This document shows, in pieces, positions 47,983 to 58,854 of a stretch of 64,000 nt of DNA. The DNA is from Pisolithus tinctorius (Eukaryota > Basidiomycota > Agaricomycetes > Boletales > Pisolithaceae). The notes under the pieces are model-generated. The model searched no databases and was not told the origin of the DNA. It was given only the letters and a program-made list of their open reading frames with translations. The translations under genes were made by a program, and so were the position numbers. The DNA is taken from the NCBI GenBank assembly GCA_024663395.1, contig JANFAH010000070.1, positions 62,001 through 126,000 on the forward strand, in the 5' to 3' direction. The first letter of the stretch is position 1. Every line of letters starts with the position of its first letter.

Positions 47983-48365
47983 GACTTGTAATACGTCCCA
48001 TGGGCGGGCGCGTATGTAAATATACAATACATAGCCCCACACATTTAAAAAGGGCTCACCCATAAGCTCTGCAACTACTAACTGCCACCGACAGGCGAAT
48101 GTCGCCGTCGTCCTAAGTTCTAAGCACACACGGCACTGTCCTCGACTCTAAGATCCAAATCGTGTCTTGCTGTGCACATAATACATTCCGAAGATAATCC
48201 ATCCTTGTGGTCGGTCCACCACCGCCACGGCAGCGAGACAATAAAACCGCCCGTACCGCTTGATTTTGCACCTGAGGACAAAGGTCCTTGCTATTCCTTA
48301 GGCGAGCCATTTCGCGTCCTCTGCTCGCACCTTGAGTTCGTACTGATACCCACCTCCTTTCTACC
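47983..48365. promoter_or_regulatory. Divergent promoter, Sec3 and homeodomain gene
   Basis: 383 bp between two divergent genes. A TATA-like atgtaaatatacaatacata stretch lies near 48013-48032, close to the Sec3 side. No coding sequence is seen. Confidence 0.45.
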
Positions 48366-49314
48366 ATGCCACTGTCTACAGCAGGTTTGTCGACCACTTC
48401 TTCTTCCACTCTGTCGTCCCAAGACATTCTCTCGTCTGTCGATGCCCGAGAGGACCGTTCTACCAGCCCCATCTCCTCCTACTCGCGAGATGTCTCTGTA
48501 GATGTCTCCGTACACCCTATGGACATGGATGGGAACGTTCGCTCCGCTACAGCGCTCGCGCTGCCCCAGCCCGAAAAGCAGTCAAGAAGAACTCTGAGGA
48601 AAAGGAATCCAGTCATTGACAAGTCCGCCCTCAGATTCAGACCTATCCCGACGTCTACCTCGAATTCCCGATCTCGGTCCAACAACCGTGGCACTTCTGA
48701 AGAAGATAGCAACAAGCAGAAACAAACTGGCCCCCAAGTATCCCACAGGACCTCCTCCGAGAGGGAGGCTAGAGTCCGTGATCTGAAGAGCCGCGCGCTG
48801 TCCATCCCTTCTACCGGCAAGACACCCGCAACCATGCGCCAACGCATGGTGATGCAGATGGTTTACGACGAAATTACCCCTTATCCTGATGAGGCCTGGG
48901 TTTCTCAGCTGGGCATCATTATCAATAGGTGACTAATTGTGTGAGGCGACCTGTTGTCTGCATTTCTCACAGCAATGCCATAGGGAGTACCATCAGGTGA
49001 AGAACTGGTTCTCCAACCAGCGCCAGAAAGACGCTCGGGACTCACGGCAGCAAAGCCCCTCTCTTGCTGCTACCAGTGTCCTGGAAGCATCGCTATGCAA
49101 GATAAACTGTGACGGCCGGGAGATGCGGGTCAGGGTGTCGGCCCTTGACTCCTGCAGCGCGGAGACTTGGACGGATACTTTTTTTGATGAAGTGGTCATG
49201 ATCCACAACTTTCGGCTTCTGGCTAAACTCAGTCAGGATGAGGCGAGAGCGGCTCTCCACAGTTCTAACATTAGCACCACGGACACGACACATGCACCCT
49301 CACGCTTGACATGA
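48366..49314 (+). CDS. Homeodomain transcription factor
   Basis: Nuclear DNA-binding protein. About 150 disordered Ser/Thr/Arg-rich residues come first. The homeodomain then reads KTPATMRQRMVMQMVYDEIT, PYPDEAWVSQLGIIINREYH and QVKNWFSNQRQKDARDSRQQ; WFSNQRQK is the recognition helix. The intron at the Asn-Arg codons (AATAG|gtgact to gccatag) is in phase. The C-terminal part holds CDGREMRVRVSALDSCSAET, then WTDTFFDEVVMIHNFRLLAK, and ends HAPSRLT. The homeodomain lies near residue 155-215 of about 300. Class is uncertain; regulator of development is a guess. Confidence 0.85.
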
Positions 49315-49456
49315 GCATTCAGTCATCTTTTGTAAGTATACATCGAGGTTCTTTTCTGTACATCCTAATTACTGCACCATCCATGTGTATCATTCATAAT
49401 TCACGCTTAATCACGATACTGTAGAACCTGGTTCATAAAAAAGAGGTATTGCATTT

Positions 49457-50935
49457 TCAAATGAGTTGATCCGTTCGTAGAGGTTCATACTCATTGGCAA
49501 GGTCCGCCTTTGCCGTCCACCACAGCCATTTCCTCGGGTAGGAAACACGGCGACGGGTACTCGTAACCCGGCCTGCCTGCATAACTCGATACTTCTCGCC
49601 CCGCCATACCACTTCATTTCCGAATATGGCCACAAGGAATATTGGCAGTGCCAAAAATTCTCGAATGAACCAGGCACTCATGAACTGCCATGCGCATTTC
49701 CCGGAAGGAACTGGATGCCCGGCAAGGGACTCATATACGTCAAAGTCGACCCACAACCAGGCGATGAGATGAATTGGGAAGAAGGCCCAGGGGGAGATGG
49801 CGAAAAGATGGCGCAAGCTGGCGGCTGCTATCGAACTGGCGACGAGGCACTCTGTGAATGGTTCAGCGATGGTGGCTGCAAGGACCATGTGTTTTCGGAC
49901 ACGTATCCAACGGACTCGACGCCAGACGTAGTCTGCGAGGGACATCCTGCCGATTGCATTGTTGGCAGTGTCGCAGGAAAGGTCGTGACGGAGATCGAGC
50001 TCGTGCCAGAGGGCGCTGGCAATCATGTTATCCTCGGCTAGAAAGGGTGCAAAAGCAGGCAGGCCATGTTCGCCTGCGAGTGAATCACCGTTGACGGTTT
50101 TCGGCTTTAGCGAGCCATCAACGCGTTCCAAGTCGGAGCGACGGTACAAGTTGGATTTACCTACGACGCAGGACTCGATGGCGACAGTGTTTATGGCGAG
50201 ATACATCTTAGCATGATTAGTGTTCAAGAAAGCCTGTTCGACGGCGGCACCTAGGCAATTTTCATGAACAATTGCGAACGGTACGTGATGAACGAGGGCA
50301 ACGCGTTTGCCAGACGAGTTTTGGGATGGGCTACGGGTGAGGATGTCGACTGAACGGGCAAGAGTGCCGGGTGCGACGGAAATGTTAGAATCGATGACCC
50401 AGAGGATATCATGAGCGGCCTCCCGATACGAGCGAACGAGGTTGTTTACTTTCGGATTGACTCCGACGGTTTCTTCACCTGAGTGGAATGAGTGGGCGGG
50501 TGATGATGTCACACGACAGAGGACGAACCGATGATGATTCTAGCGTTGACGTGGGGGTATTTGGCAATGAGATCCCGCACGATGACGAGGGCCTGGTCAT
50601 GCTCGTCGGCGACGGAGAGGAGTATTTCAAAATTGGGGTATTCCTGAATGAAAGTGGATTCTATGTTTTCGTATAGATTCGTGTCGAGTCCCTTGAGGGG
50701 ACGCAAGATGGACACACCCGGGGCATCGCTGGAGGATGCGAGCGGGGAGCGCGGCCGGGTGCGATAGCGTGACCGCCTGTCGGGGCGAATGCAGTGACTC
50801 TGGCGGGCGACTGAGATTAATGAAGCTTGTTACTTACGCTGTCCTGCACCCCAGCAAGCCCAGAGCCCAGAGCACGGCGTACCAGCCTAGTCCGACGACG
50901 GCAGCCACGTCGGCGAGCCAGTCCATTCGCAACAT
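49457..50935 (-). CDS. gcs1: Ceramide glucosyltransferase (GT21)
   Basis: Makes glucosylceramide from UDP-glucose and ceramide, in the Golgi/ER membrane. Exon 1 is a membrane anchor (MLRMDWLADVAAVVGLGWYA, VLWALGLLG). Exon 2 has GVSILRPLKGLDTNLYENIE, STFIQEYPNFEILLSVADEH. Exon 3 has VNPKVNNLVRSYREAAHDIL, WVIDSNISV (D2), VALVHHVPFA, VVGKSNLYRRSDLERV, FLAEDNMIASALWHE (D3) and DYVWRRVRWIRVRKHMV, the RRxRW motif. Three C-terminal helices follow, ending EPLRTDQLI. All GT21 catalytic motifs (D, DSN, ED, Q/RXXRW) are present. Confidence 0.93.
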
Positions 50936-51108
50936 ATGACGACAGTCTAAATCTGGGTATGACATGCGGCATGCACGTGACCCAGACTCATGTGATCCGG
51001 CCAGGTCATCTCCGTTTCCAGGTCATTGTGTCAAAACTTTCCTGTCACTCGTTGCAACGCTATTGGTGCCTACTCTCGTCCCTCGTTTGTGTTCTTCTGC
51101 TCCCCCCA

Positions 51109-53620
51109 TGGCAGCAAACTATGCTACCGTCAACAACTCACAGACCTCGCCCTACGGTTCTGGTGACCCTTACTACAACGAATCTACAGGTTATGTCACC
51201 CCGCAGCATCCGCCAGTAAAGAAAACCAGCAGCTGGATCAAGTTTGGCATACCCGTGGCTATAGTCGTCATCGTCGGCGTTGTCGTCGGCGCCGTCCTTG
51301 GGACCCGTGCTGCCAACAAGAACGCAAGCGAGAGCGCAGCCGGCAGCTCCGCTGCTGCAACCTCGGCCATCGGTGCCAAGAACAACCTGGGCATCTTTCC
51401 AACGGGCACGGATAGCCTGTACATGCTGCCATTATACCCCGCTACTGTTAGTATCCCATCTACCCAACCGCTTCTCTTTCCATCGTTTTTGACGGTTTAT
51501 TTTAGACCAATACCGCAGCGTTCACGACGCCCACTTTCGTGTCGACGAACAACGCAAACTATGCCTGGCCTCAGGATCCTTTCCAACCTTCTAATCCAAA
51601 TCCCACCCAAGTCCGCTCAGACAGACCTCGTCTCATCGCTCCCTCTTACAAGTGGGCCGTTCTCCCACAATTAATTGCCAATGATCCGTACATGGCATCC
51701 TGGAACAACTCTATTTTTGGAAACGCTTCAACTTATAACGCCTTGCCTCCCGTCGCCTACTACCTTGATGGTGGTAACGGTATCCTGGACGTCGCCCGTC
51801 AAATCAAACAACGTGTCAAAGCATTCTCTTATGTCTATCGAATGACCAACGACACCAAGTGGGTCGACAGAACGTGGACTGAACTTCAGGTGTGAACGAA
51901 TCTTCGACCTCCCTTCCTTCTCTTCTGAATACCTCCTTCAGAATGCTGCAGGTAATCTTACGGGTGGTTGGGGACCAGACAACAGCACCAAATGGAACCC
52001 TAGCCACTTTCTCGACACTGCTGAGCTCACAGCAGCCTACGCCATTGCATACGACTGGTTGTACGACCAGTGGACCTCCGATCAGAAGGCATCTATCATC
52101 TGGACGATGATCGAATACGGCCTCAACAACGGTGTCACCTGTTATAGCAGTAACGACCCATTGTACTACGGTTGGTGGACAAATAACACGATGGGGAACT
52201 GGAACTGTGTATGCAATAACGGTTTGACCATGGGAGCCCTTGCCATCCTAGGCGACGATACATCTGGCATCGCCCAACAACTCTTAGGCATGACCGTTTC
52301 GAACGCTGTTCAGAACTGTGCCTTGGCCCCCTCCAGTGACGGTACTTGGTCTGAAACGTCCGACTATTGGTACTTTGGTACAACTGGTCACGTGGAGCTG
52401 TCGGCTTCCCTTCTTTCCGCTACGGGGTCCTCATACGATTTGCTGGATGTTAACCCAGGCCTTAATCTCAGCAGTCTCTTCCACATGTATGGCACCGGCC
52501 CAGGATCGCTGTTCAATTACGGTGATACTGGTCCAAACAAGTTCACCGCCACGGCCAACGGCCTGTTCTTTTACGGCGGGTACTACAACCAGCCAGCTTA
52601 CCAGCTCTTCCAGCGTGATCAGGCAGATGCCCCAGATCCATGGACCATGTTCTGGTACGATCCCACCGTTACCGGCGCTTTCTGGGATGGCCTCGCTCTC
52701 GACCACTTCTTTAATAACAACACTGATCAGTGGGGATCTATGCGTTCAAGTTGGACAGATGAGAACGCGCTATTCGTGGCCATGAAGGCTGGCACGCTGC
52801 AAGGTCACCAAACTCATAATGACCTCGACTGTGGTGATTTTGTTATGGATGCCTTGGGTACCCGCTGGTTCGGGGAACTCGGTGATGGGGATTACCTTTC
52901 TTATGGCTACTTCGAAAGTGACGCACAAGACAGTCCGCGATGGCTGTATTATCGCAAGAGGACGGAGGGACAGAACACTATTCTCGTTGGTGGCGAGAAT
53001 CAGAACGTGCTTGCTGCACCCACGATCCAATACGATTCATCCGGTACTACCCAAGGGTCCAGCACAGTTTTCAATGTTCCAAGCGGCTCGAATGCGTACT
53101 TCATTGGTGACCTTGCGAGTGCCTATTTCAATGTGTGAGTTTTCTTTTCGCACCGATTCCTTTTTCTTCTTGCTCAGACGTGTCGAATAGGACATCTTTC
53201 TCTCGCGGAATCCGCCTTCTTAACTCGCGCACCCAGGTTCTCCTGCAGGATGAAATCAATGCACAAGCGTCCGTGATGTGGAGGGCGCACACGAATGCTA
53301 CGGTGTCCATCGGCAATAATGGTCTAGCTGCGACGCTTACCATCGACACGCGGACCTTACAAGTTGATCTTTTGAATGCACCTTCTGGTGCTCAGTTCTC
53401 CACCATGGACGCTGTTCGCTTGAGTACGGATCCGCCTACTCCTTCTGGCAGCCCCGACCAGCCCAACCCGGGTGTCACTGTCCTTGTGATTAGTTTGCCG
53501 GCTGGAACGTACACGCTCGAGGTTCTTATGACGCCACAGTGGCCAGGAGTGTCTTCTACATCTTACGTTACACCTAGCTCTGTGCCATTGAGTCAGTGGT
53601 CGCTCACTAGCCACCCATAG
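51109..53620 (+). CDS. Membrane-anchored polysaccharide lyase-like protein (heparinase II/III / alginate-chondroitin lyase fold)
   Basis: Type II membrane protein. About 50 cytosolic residues precede the anchor (FGIPVAIVVIVGVVVGAVLG) and an Ala/Ser linker. The extracellular (alpha/alpha)-toroid part has ALPPVAYYLDGGNGILDVAR, QIKQRVKAFSYVYRMTNDTK, SHFLDTAELTAAYAIAYDWL, YGWWTNNTMGNWNCVCNNGL and SETSDYWYFGTTGHVELSAS. The C-terminal beta region has SSWTDENALFVAMKAGTLQG, HQTHNDLDCGDFVMDALGTR, WFGELGDGDYLSY and LAAPTIQYDSSG. NWN.VCN.G and the HxHxDxxDF-like HQTHNDLDCGDFV resemble heparinase II/III enzymes, where Asn, His and Tyr act. Many sequons. Four exons. The substrate is not known to me. Confidence 0.75.
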
Positions 53621-53989
53621 TCGCTCCCTTATTCATACCACACTTTTTGTTCGTTGAGGGACAGTAGTTTGTAGATAAGACCAGTATGTAGTTGGGGACA
53701 TTGTTTTTGGTATGTTGTTGTGATGGTCGTGAGAAACGTGTTTCCTTGGCAGTGGTGGTTGACTTGGCCCATGCAATTATTGTCATTCCCGCCTGCACTG
53801 AGTGCACTTCTAGAGTCCACTGTACGCTCTTTTGAAGACCCACGTTCGCTCTCCAGAAAGTCGTTTTCCAACACGTTTTATTAGATCTGTGAGTCTGACG
53901 GCCTCTTGTCTGCCTCTCTGACCCACTTTGTCACTAGTCAGATACCCCCCTCATCAGTGACCTCCCTGCGCTCCGCAACTTGACCGCAG
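53621..53989. other. Intergenic between lyase-like gene and Ser/Thr-rich membrane protein
   Basis: No coding sequence supported. It holds the lyase gene 3' end and the next promoter, both on the plus strand. Confidence 0.5.
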
Positions 53990-55103
53990 ATGGCGAGGCT
54001 CAGCTTCCTACTCGTTCTCTACGTCTCCCTCATTTTCTGTGCAACCGTTTACGCCAATATCAACGTGGTCGAATCCCACCGCCGGTCCCATGGCAGCCTT
54101 AGTCGCTTAATCAAAAAAAGGTCATCAGGAGGAGGAGGCCTTGGCAATGTCTTAGCAGATGTCCAGTCGTCCTCTCAGGCTGCCTTGCCTTCGGCTGCCG
54201 GTGCTGCTTCTTCCAGCGACTCTACTGCGGCGACACCCACCACACCCGCCGCCGCCTCTGCGAGTTCTTCTTCGGCTTCTCCCGCGGTAAGCTTAGACCC
54301 ACCTCTTGTGATCATCCCGTTGACGGTGGGCAATTGCCCTTCAGAGTGCCACCTCGTCTAGTGGAGGTCTTCTGGGTAGTGTTGTTGGTGGCATTTTGTC
54401 AACCACGTCAAGTTCGGCTTCCTCATCAACTGCAACTTCTGCTGCAATTACAACCCCCACCACGTCCGGTACATCAACGACGCAGGTTGCAGCTGGGAGT
54501 GTTCCCACCTCACAACAATCCAATCAGCAACAGCAACAGTCACCTTCCGTCTACTATATCACTTCCAGCGCTTCGTCAACACCTACCGAATCAAGCACGC
54601 CCGAGTCGGCTTCAACCCTCTCTCATACCGCTGTGACAGTCCTCATTGTCATCGCCGTTAGCATCGGCGCTTCCATTATCGTCTGGACGATCATCCGCAA
54701 GTGGAAGTTCAAGCCTTCCTCCAACTTCGAAGACCGCATGCAACCCATCGACTGGCGGCCTGATTGTGGCGAGGACAGTGGGCTTCCAGGCACACGCCGT
54801 CCCCTCTCCAACGCATCTTCCTTCCACTCAGGCTCCCACCAATCCGCTGACGACCACAGCCAGACACACAGTGCCGGACATAGCGCGGCTGCTCTTTCTT
54901 CTCTCCCTGAACATGATTTCACCCCCGGACCAGCTCATTTCGCCCCTGTTGGCGGCTATGCGGACCTTGCGCGCGGACCTGCCCCTGGTTCCGAACCTGT
55001 CATGCAAGAAGCTTTGGGCCGTGCACCGAGCCTCAATCACCAGTATCAATATGATCAGTATGGTGTCCCCCTTCACCATGGGTACAACGCACCTAGCTAC
55101 TAA
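53990..55103 (+). CDS. Ser/Thr-rich single-pass cell-surface protein (Mid2/Wsc-like architecture)
   Basis: Unrecognised family. Signal peptide MARLSFLLVLYVSLIFCATV is cut near ANINV. The roughly 190-residue ectodomain is Ser/Thr/Ala-rich and probably O-mannosylated. A membrane helix follows (HTAVTVLIVIAVSIGASIIV and WTI), then RKWKF and a 120-residue cytosolic tail with GYADLARGPAPGSEP, then Gln/Tyr-rich YQYDQYGVPLHHGYNAPSY. One intron (donor CCCGCG|gtaagc, acceptor cttcag) is in phase. The layout recalls cell-wall stress sensors, but no WSC domain is present. It lies beside cell-wall and lyase genes, which is consistent but proves nothing. Confidence 0.7.
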
Positions 55104-55592
55104 CGGGGCTGGCGAGAAGAATACCTGCGTCGGGTGACACTTGTACTTTCACGAGGTCGTCCCTGATGCTCTTGGGTCCATGTTACCCTGTTCCATTTAT
55201 ACCATATTTTCCGTTTGCTTGCTGGACGATGCAACCCTACCTTTTTTCTTCATCCTTTTTTTCTTGATCTTCTGAAGGTGGGGCGTGTTGTGGTGTGCAT
55301 GCTTGACTTGCATCTCTGACACAATGACGCATCCCTTTCTCTAGATGCCGCAGGCAGAATAGTACATACAGATAATACGGTGGATACTCTTGGATACCCC
55401 CGTTCTGCAATCAGATTGCATTGTATCATTGGTTTCCATACGTTCTTCTGCTCCCCAGGCGACACGTCTGACGTTGACCGTCACGTCACGATCATGTTTT
55501 ATCATTGGTCCCACGTATGTTCATGACGATCAATTATCTATTTTTGTGATCGTAGAAGCACTGTGTGATCATGGTGGTAATATACTTCCTTT
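55104..55592. other. Intergenic between surface protein and Ima1 gene ends
   Basis: 489 bp between convergent 3' ends. I see no gene. T- and C-rich stretches (55240-55270) are typical of 3' flanks. Confidence 0.5.
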
Positions 55593-57483
55593 CTACCCTT
55601 CATCATTAATGACGACATGATTGTCGGTCGAAATGGGTCTCCACGTCCATCTCTGATAAGCGATGGCGCCCAGCACCACAAGAGCAACCGTCACAACAGC
55701 AAGCCATCGCCAAACTGAACCTCTCATATCAAGTCTGGCATTCCCGCCATGGTTTTGCCATATCCACACCCCAGTGTTAGCCCCCGCTCTTGTAGACTTA
55801 TTTTCAGCGTCTTCGAGCTTCGTAGTCGCCAAGAGGGATTCAAGGCCCGTCGGCTGTTCTGGTGGAAAGAACCGTTGCGGGCGAAGCCATGACCCGTCTT
55901 CGTCGTTGACAGATTTTTTACCTGGTTTGTGTGGTGAGGGGTTAGTTGGTGTCCAGTCCATCGCGTCCTCATCAGGGCAGCTGTCCATATCGGCAGGACG
56001 GCCGGAAGTGGTGGACAAAAGTGAAGGCATGCCAAATATGGGATTTGAGGATTGTGGGACAACAGGGTTGGAGGAGAGGCTGAGCGCAGTAAGATCCGGC
56101 TCCGTGTGTGTGGGGAACGCGGGGACGGAGGATGAGCGTGTGGTCGTCGTTGCACTGGAATACTCGGGAGTGGCACGGGAAGAATGGGGGTGGAGGTGAT
56201 CGGATAGCGACGTGTCGATGAGACGGATGGTCGGTGGCCGTTGGAGGTGCAACATAGCGAAGGATGTGATGAATATCTGGCCAAATGATCAATTTAAAAG
56301 GCATTTCTAGAAGATTGAAGACACGCCCACCGTGATCTCAAGTGTAAGCAAAGCTGAACAGTATACGTGAATGTGATATGACGAAGGATAAAAATAAATA
56401 GAAGAATGATGCCAACGCGGCAAGGCGAGGAAAACTGATGTCACAAGTCTGGAGAACCAGGCCGTCAGCTGAAGCGCCTAGGGTATGCGAAGTTGTGACA
56501 TTCAAATACTCGTGAAGTCGTAGGATCGATCTACTTACGATGTAACGACCTTTTCCACGGACGCGGACGTCACGCCCTTGTATTCGCGCTTTTTTAAAGG
56601 AGTAGTAGGTTGGATCCCACGCAGTGTAAAGTAGGGACAGGAAGGCGATCAAAGGAAGAAAAGGCACTATGCACCCCAGAATATGCGGGAAGTCGTATCC
56701 AAGAATCACTACAGGTCCCCACAGTCAGTCGTTGGTATTAGAGGCAGGCGTGGCGTACTAACCGGCTGAATGACACGCCATCACGCATAGCAAAGTGACC
56801 CACCACAACGCTCCCCTTAGCCTCCAGATGGCTAACTGGGACTCGAGCTTTTCCCACTCCTTCCCAGTGGCAGATACTCGGCGTTGCCTGTCCTTTCCCT
56901 TGGTGTCTTTGAGGAAACCTGCCAATGCCTGCGTCCGTGCCATTTGATCTTTGCGTTTAATCTCGTCCTCGACTGCGGGTGAGCACTGTACACAAACCGG
57001 TGGGTATCGGATATGCAGCGATTCACGGTACGCAGGGAGCTGCTCGAGGCGACTAGCATAATCGGGATGCTTGCATGGGGAGTGTCAGGAGGGTATCGTC
57101 GAATGGAAAGCGTCTTAGTACCTGTGGATGGGGCAAATAGTTTGAGAGCAGGTTGACGAGCAACATTTGGTTGGTTTGACATGTATGGCAGAACTGTCCC
57201 GTGGCGTAGGTCGATGGAAAGCGGTTCTTGTCCGGCGAGGCTACGAAGAGTCAGCAAGCGTGAATGTGGTTCGAGGGGCCTGCTTACCTCGCCTAGCGAA
57301 TGACGTCGCGTTCAGCTTCTCGTCGTGCATGGCAGGTTCGTCAGACATGATTTCGCCGTTGGCGTCATATCTATTCCAACAATTGCACTGAGGACAGCGG
57401 AAAGAACGGGGGTCATTTGGGGAGAGCCGTGATTGGCAGAAGAAACACGACACAGCACCCGCCCTCCGTATGAACGATGGCAT
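55593..57483 (-). CDS. ima1: Ima1/TMEM201-like inner nuclear membrane protein
   Basis: Integral inner nuclear membrane protein. The N-terminal Ima1 zinc-binding part is MPSFIRRAGAVSCFFCQSRL, SPNDPRSFRCPQCNCWNRYD and ANGEIMSDEPAMHDEKLN, with paired CxxC motifs. A further Cys-rich part reads TGQFCHTCQTNQMLLVNLLS, then HPDYASRLEQLPAYRESLHI and RYPPVCVQCSPAVEDEI. Helices include LRGALWWVTLLCVMACHSAG and DFPHILGCIVPFLPLIAFLS. A long disordered tail (Ser/Pro-rich) leads to a last helix WRWLAVVTVALVVLGAIAY. It ends STDNHVVINDEG. Several introns are in phase. Divergent from SNAPC1 with only about 110 bp between start codons. Confidence 0.85.
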
Positions 57484-57593
57484 CGTCTGGACCACGTGCT
57501 AAGTGGCAGTTGTCGGTCGAGTGGGGGCGTGTTTGTATTTGTTTGCAAATTTACGGGAAAGGAAAGGGCCTCGCGTGGTCTCCTCTGTTCCAC

Positions 57594-58751
57594 ATGTCGT
57601 TGGCACCGTCTTCGGGAAGTCGTGGACAGATCGTCGTACAGCCGTCTTATTTCACGTCCTCAGCGTTTGTCAACCCTGCACGCGAAGATGTTTCTCTGCT
57701 GATCCAGTGTTACGCTGAGCAGTATGAACGTCTTCGTCCGCTGCACCCGTTTACGCTCTTCAAGGACATTTGGGTGAGTCAGGGATGGACCTGGATTCAT
57801 TTCAAGATATTTGATGCTCGATCGCGTGAAGCCTTCTTGAAAGTGATGATGCGAATCTTTACTGGTGCGTCATATGTCATGGGTCGTCGTCGTGTCTGAA
57901 CGTCTTACAGAACACATGAGCGTGACCGAGACGCCGCTCAGACGTGTGGCTGCCCTGTTTGGTCTGTATGCATTTTTGAACACACAGCCATCCATGTCCG
58001 TTCCAAAATTGCATTCCGTCTCGCATGTAGAAGTAACCAGCGGTGAGTTTGGATGTGCTATTACTACACGACTGTCGACTCAGATGATATGTGCATGGTA
58101 GATCTCTATGATGCTATCATGTGTCTTCCAGACATGCTGAACACTGAGCTTCTGGAGCGACTCCGACCTCATGCGATCTACGTGCTATCGGGACTTGCGG
58201 GTGCATTTCAAATCCTACCTCACTCTAAGGTGTGTCCTTTGAACCCCAGGGAAATTCCCCGCGAGTTGGTCGTGGAAGAAGTTGGAAAAAAGAAGAGGGG
58301 GCGACTTTCGAAGCTAGAGAAAAAGAAGAAGGCCAAGGATTCTCTTGCCTCGTTGAGTAAGTGGCTCGATCAGACAAAACAAACATATGATGTGGGGAAT
58401 GGATCGGAGACAAGTGGGACGGTAACGAGACACGCGCTCCTGTCGCAGCGACCAGTGGCGACGCGTTCCGATTATCGAACGTGCAAATCGGAGTTGTGGG
58501 CCGAGCTGGGTAAGGACGACGCAGGTGGGTCGGCTGCACTGCGACGTGCGAGCGACGCGGTGGTGAGACGCATGCGGAAGATGGACGAGGCAGCAGCGGC
58601 AGAGGGACTCGAGGTAGGCGGAGAGGGCGGCGACAGGACTGGGCTTGGCCGGGTGGAGCGGGCGGCAGGCGAGATTGGCGGAGGACGCGGGGGGCTGCTG
58701 TCTTTGTTGGAAGGGGCGGGACTTTTCCCGGTGTTTTCTCACGATGTCTGA
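57594..58751 (+). CDS. snRNA-activating protein complex subunit 1 (SNAPC1/SNAP43)-like
   Basis: Subunit of the SNAPc complex that starts transcription of snRNA genes. It begins MSLAPSSGSRGQIVVQPSYF. The SNAPC1 domain is AREDVSLLIQCYAEQYERLR, PFTLFKDIWVSQGWTWIHFK, MSVTETPLRRVAALFGLYAF, LNTQPSMSVPKLHSVSHVEV and DLYDAIMCLPDMLNTELLER, ending YVLSGLAGAFQILPHS. Two introns (gtgcgt donor after FT, gtgagt donor after VTS) are in phase. The C-terminal half is Lys-rich (GKKKRGRLSKLEKKKKAKDS) and then Gly/Glu/Ala-rich, ending LFPVFSHDV. Confidence 0.8.
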
Positions 58752-58854
58752 TCACAATACAACAACTGGCACTCCACCGCTGTTGCTATTGCTACTACTA
58801 GAGAGTCTCGCTGTGTACACTCCGTTCGTTTCTGTCTTCCTCTTCCTCCTGTAA

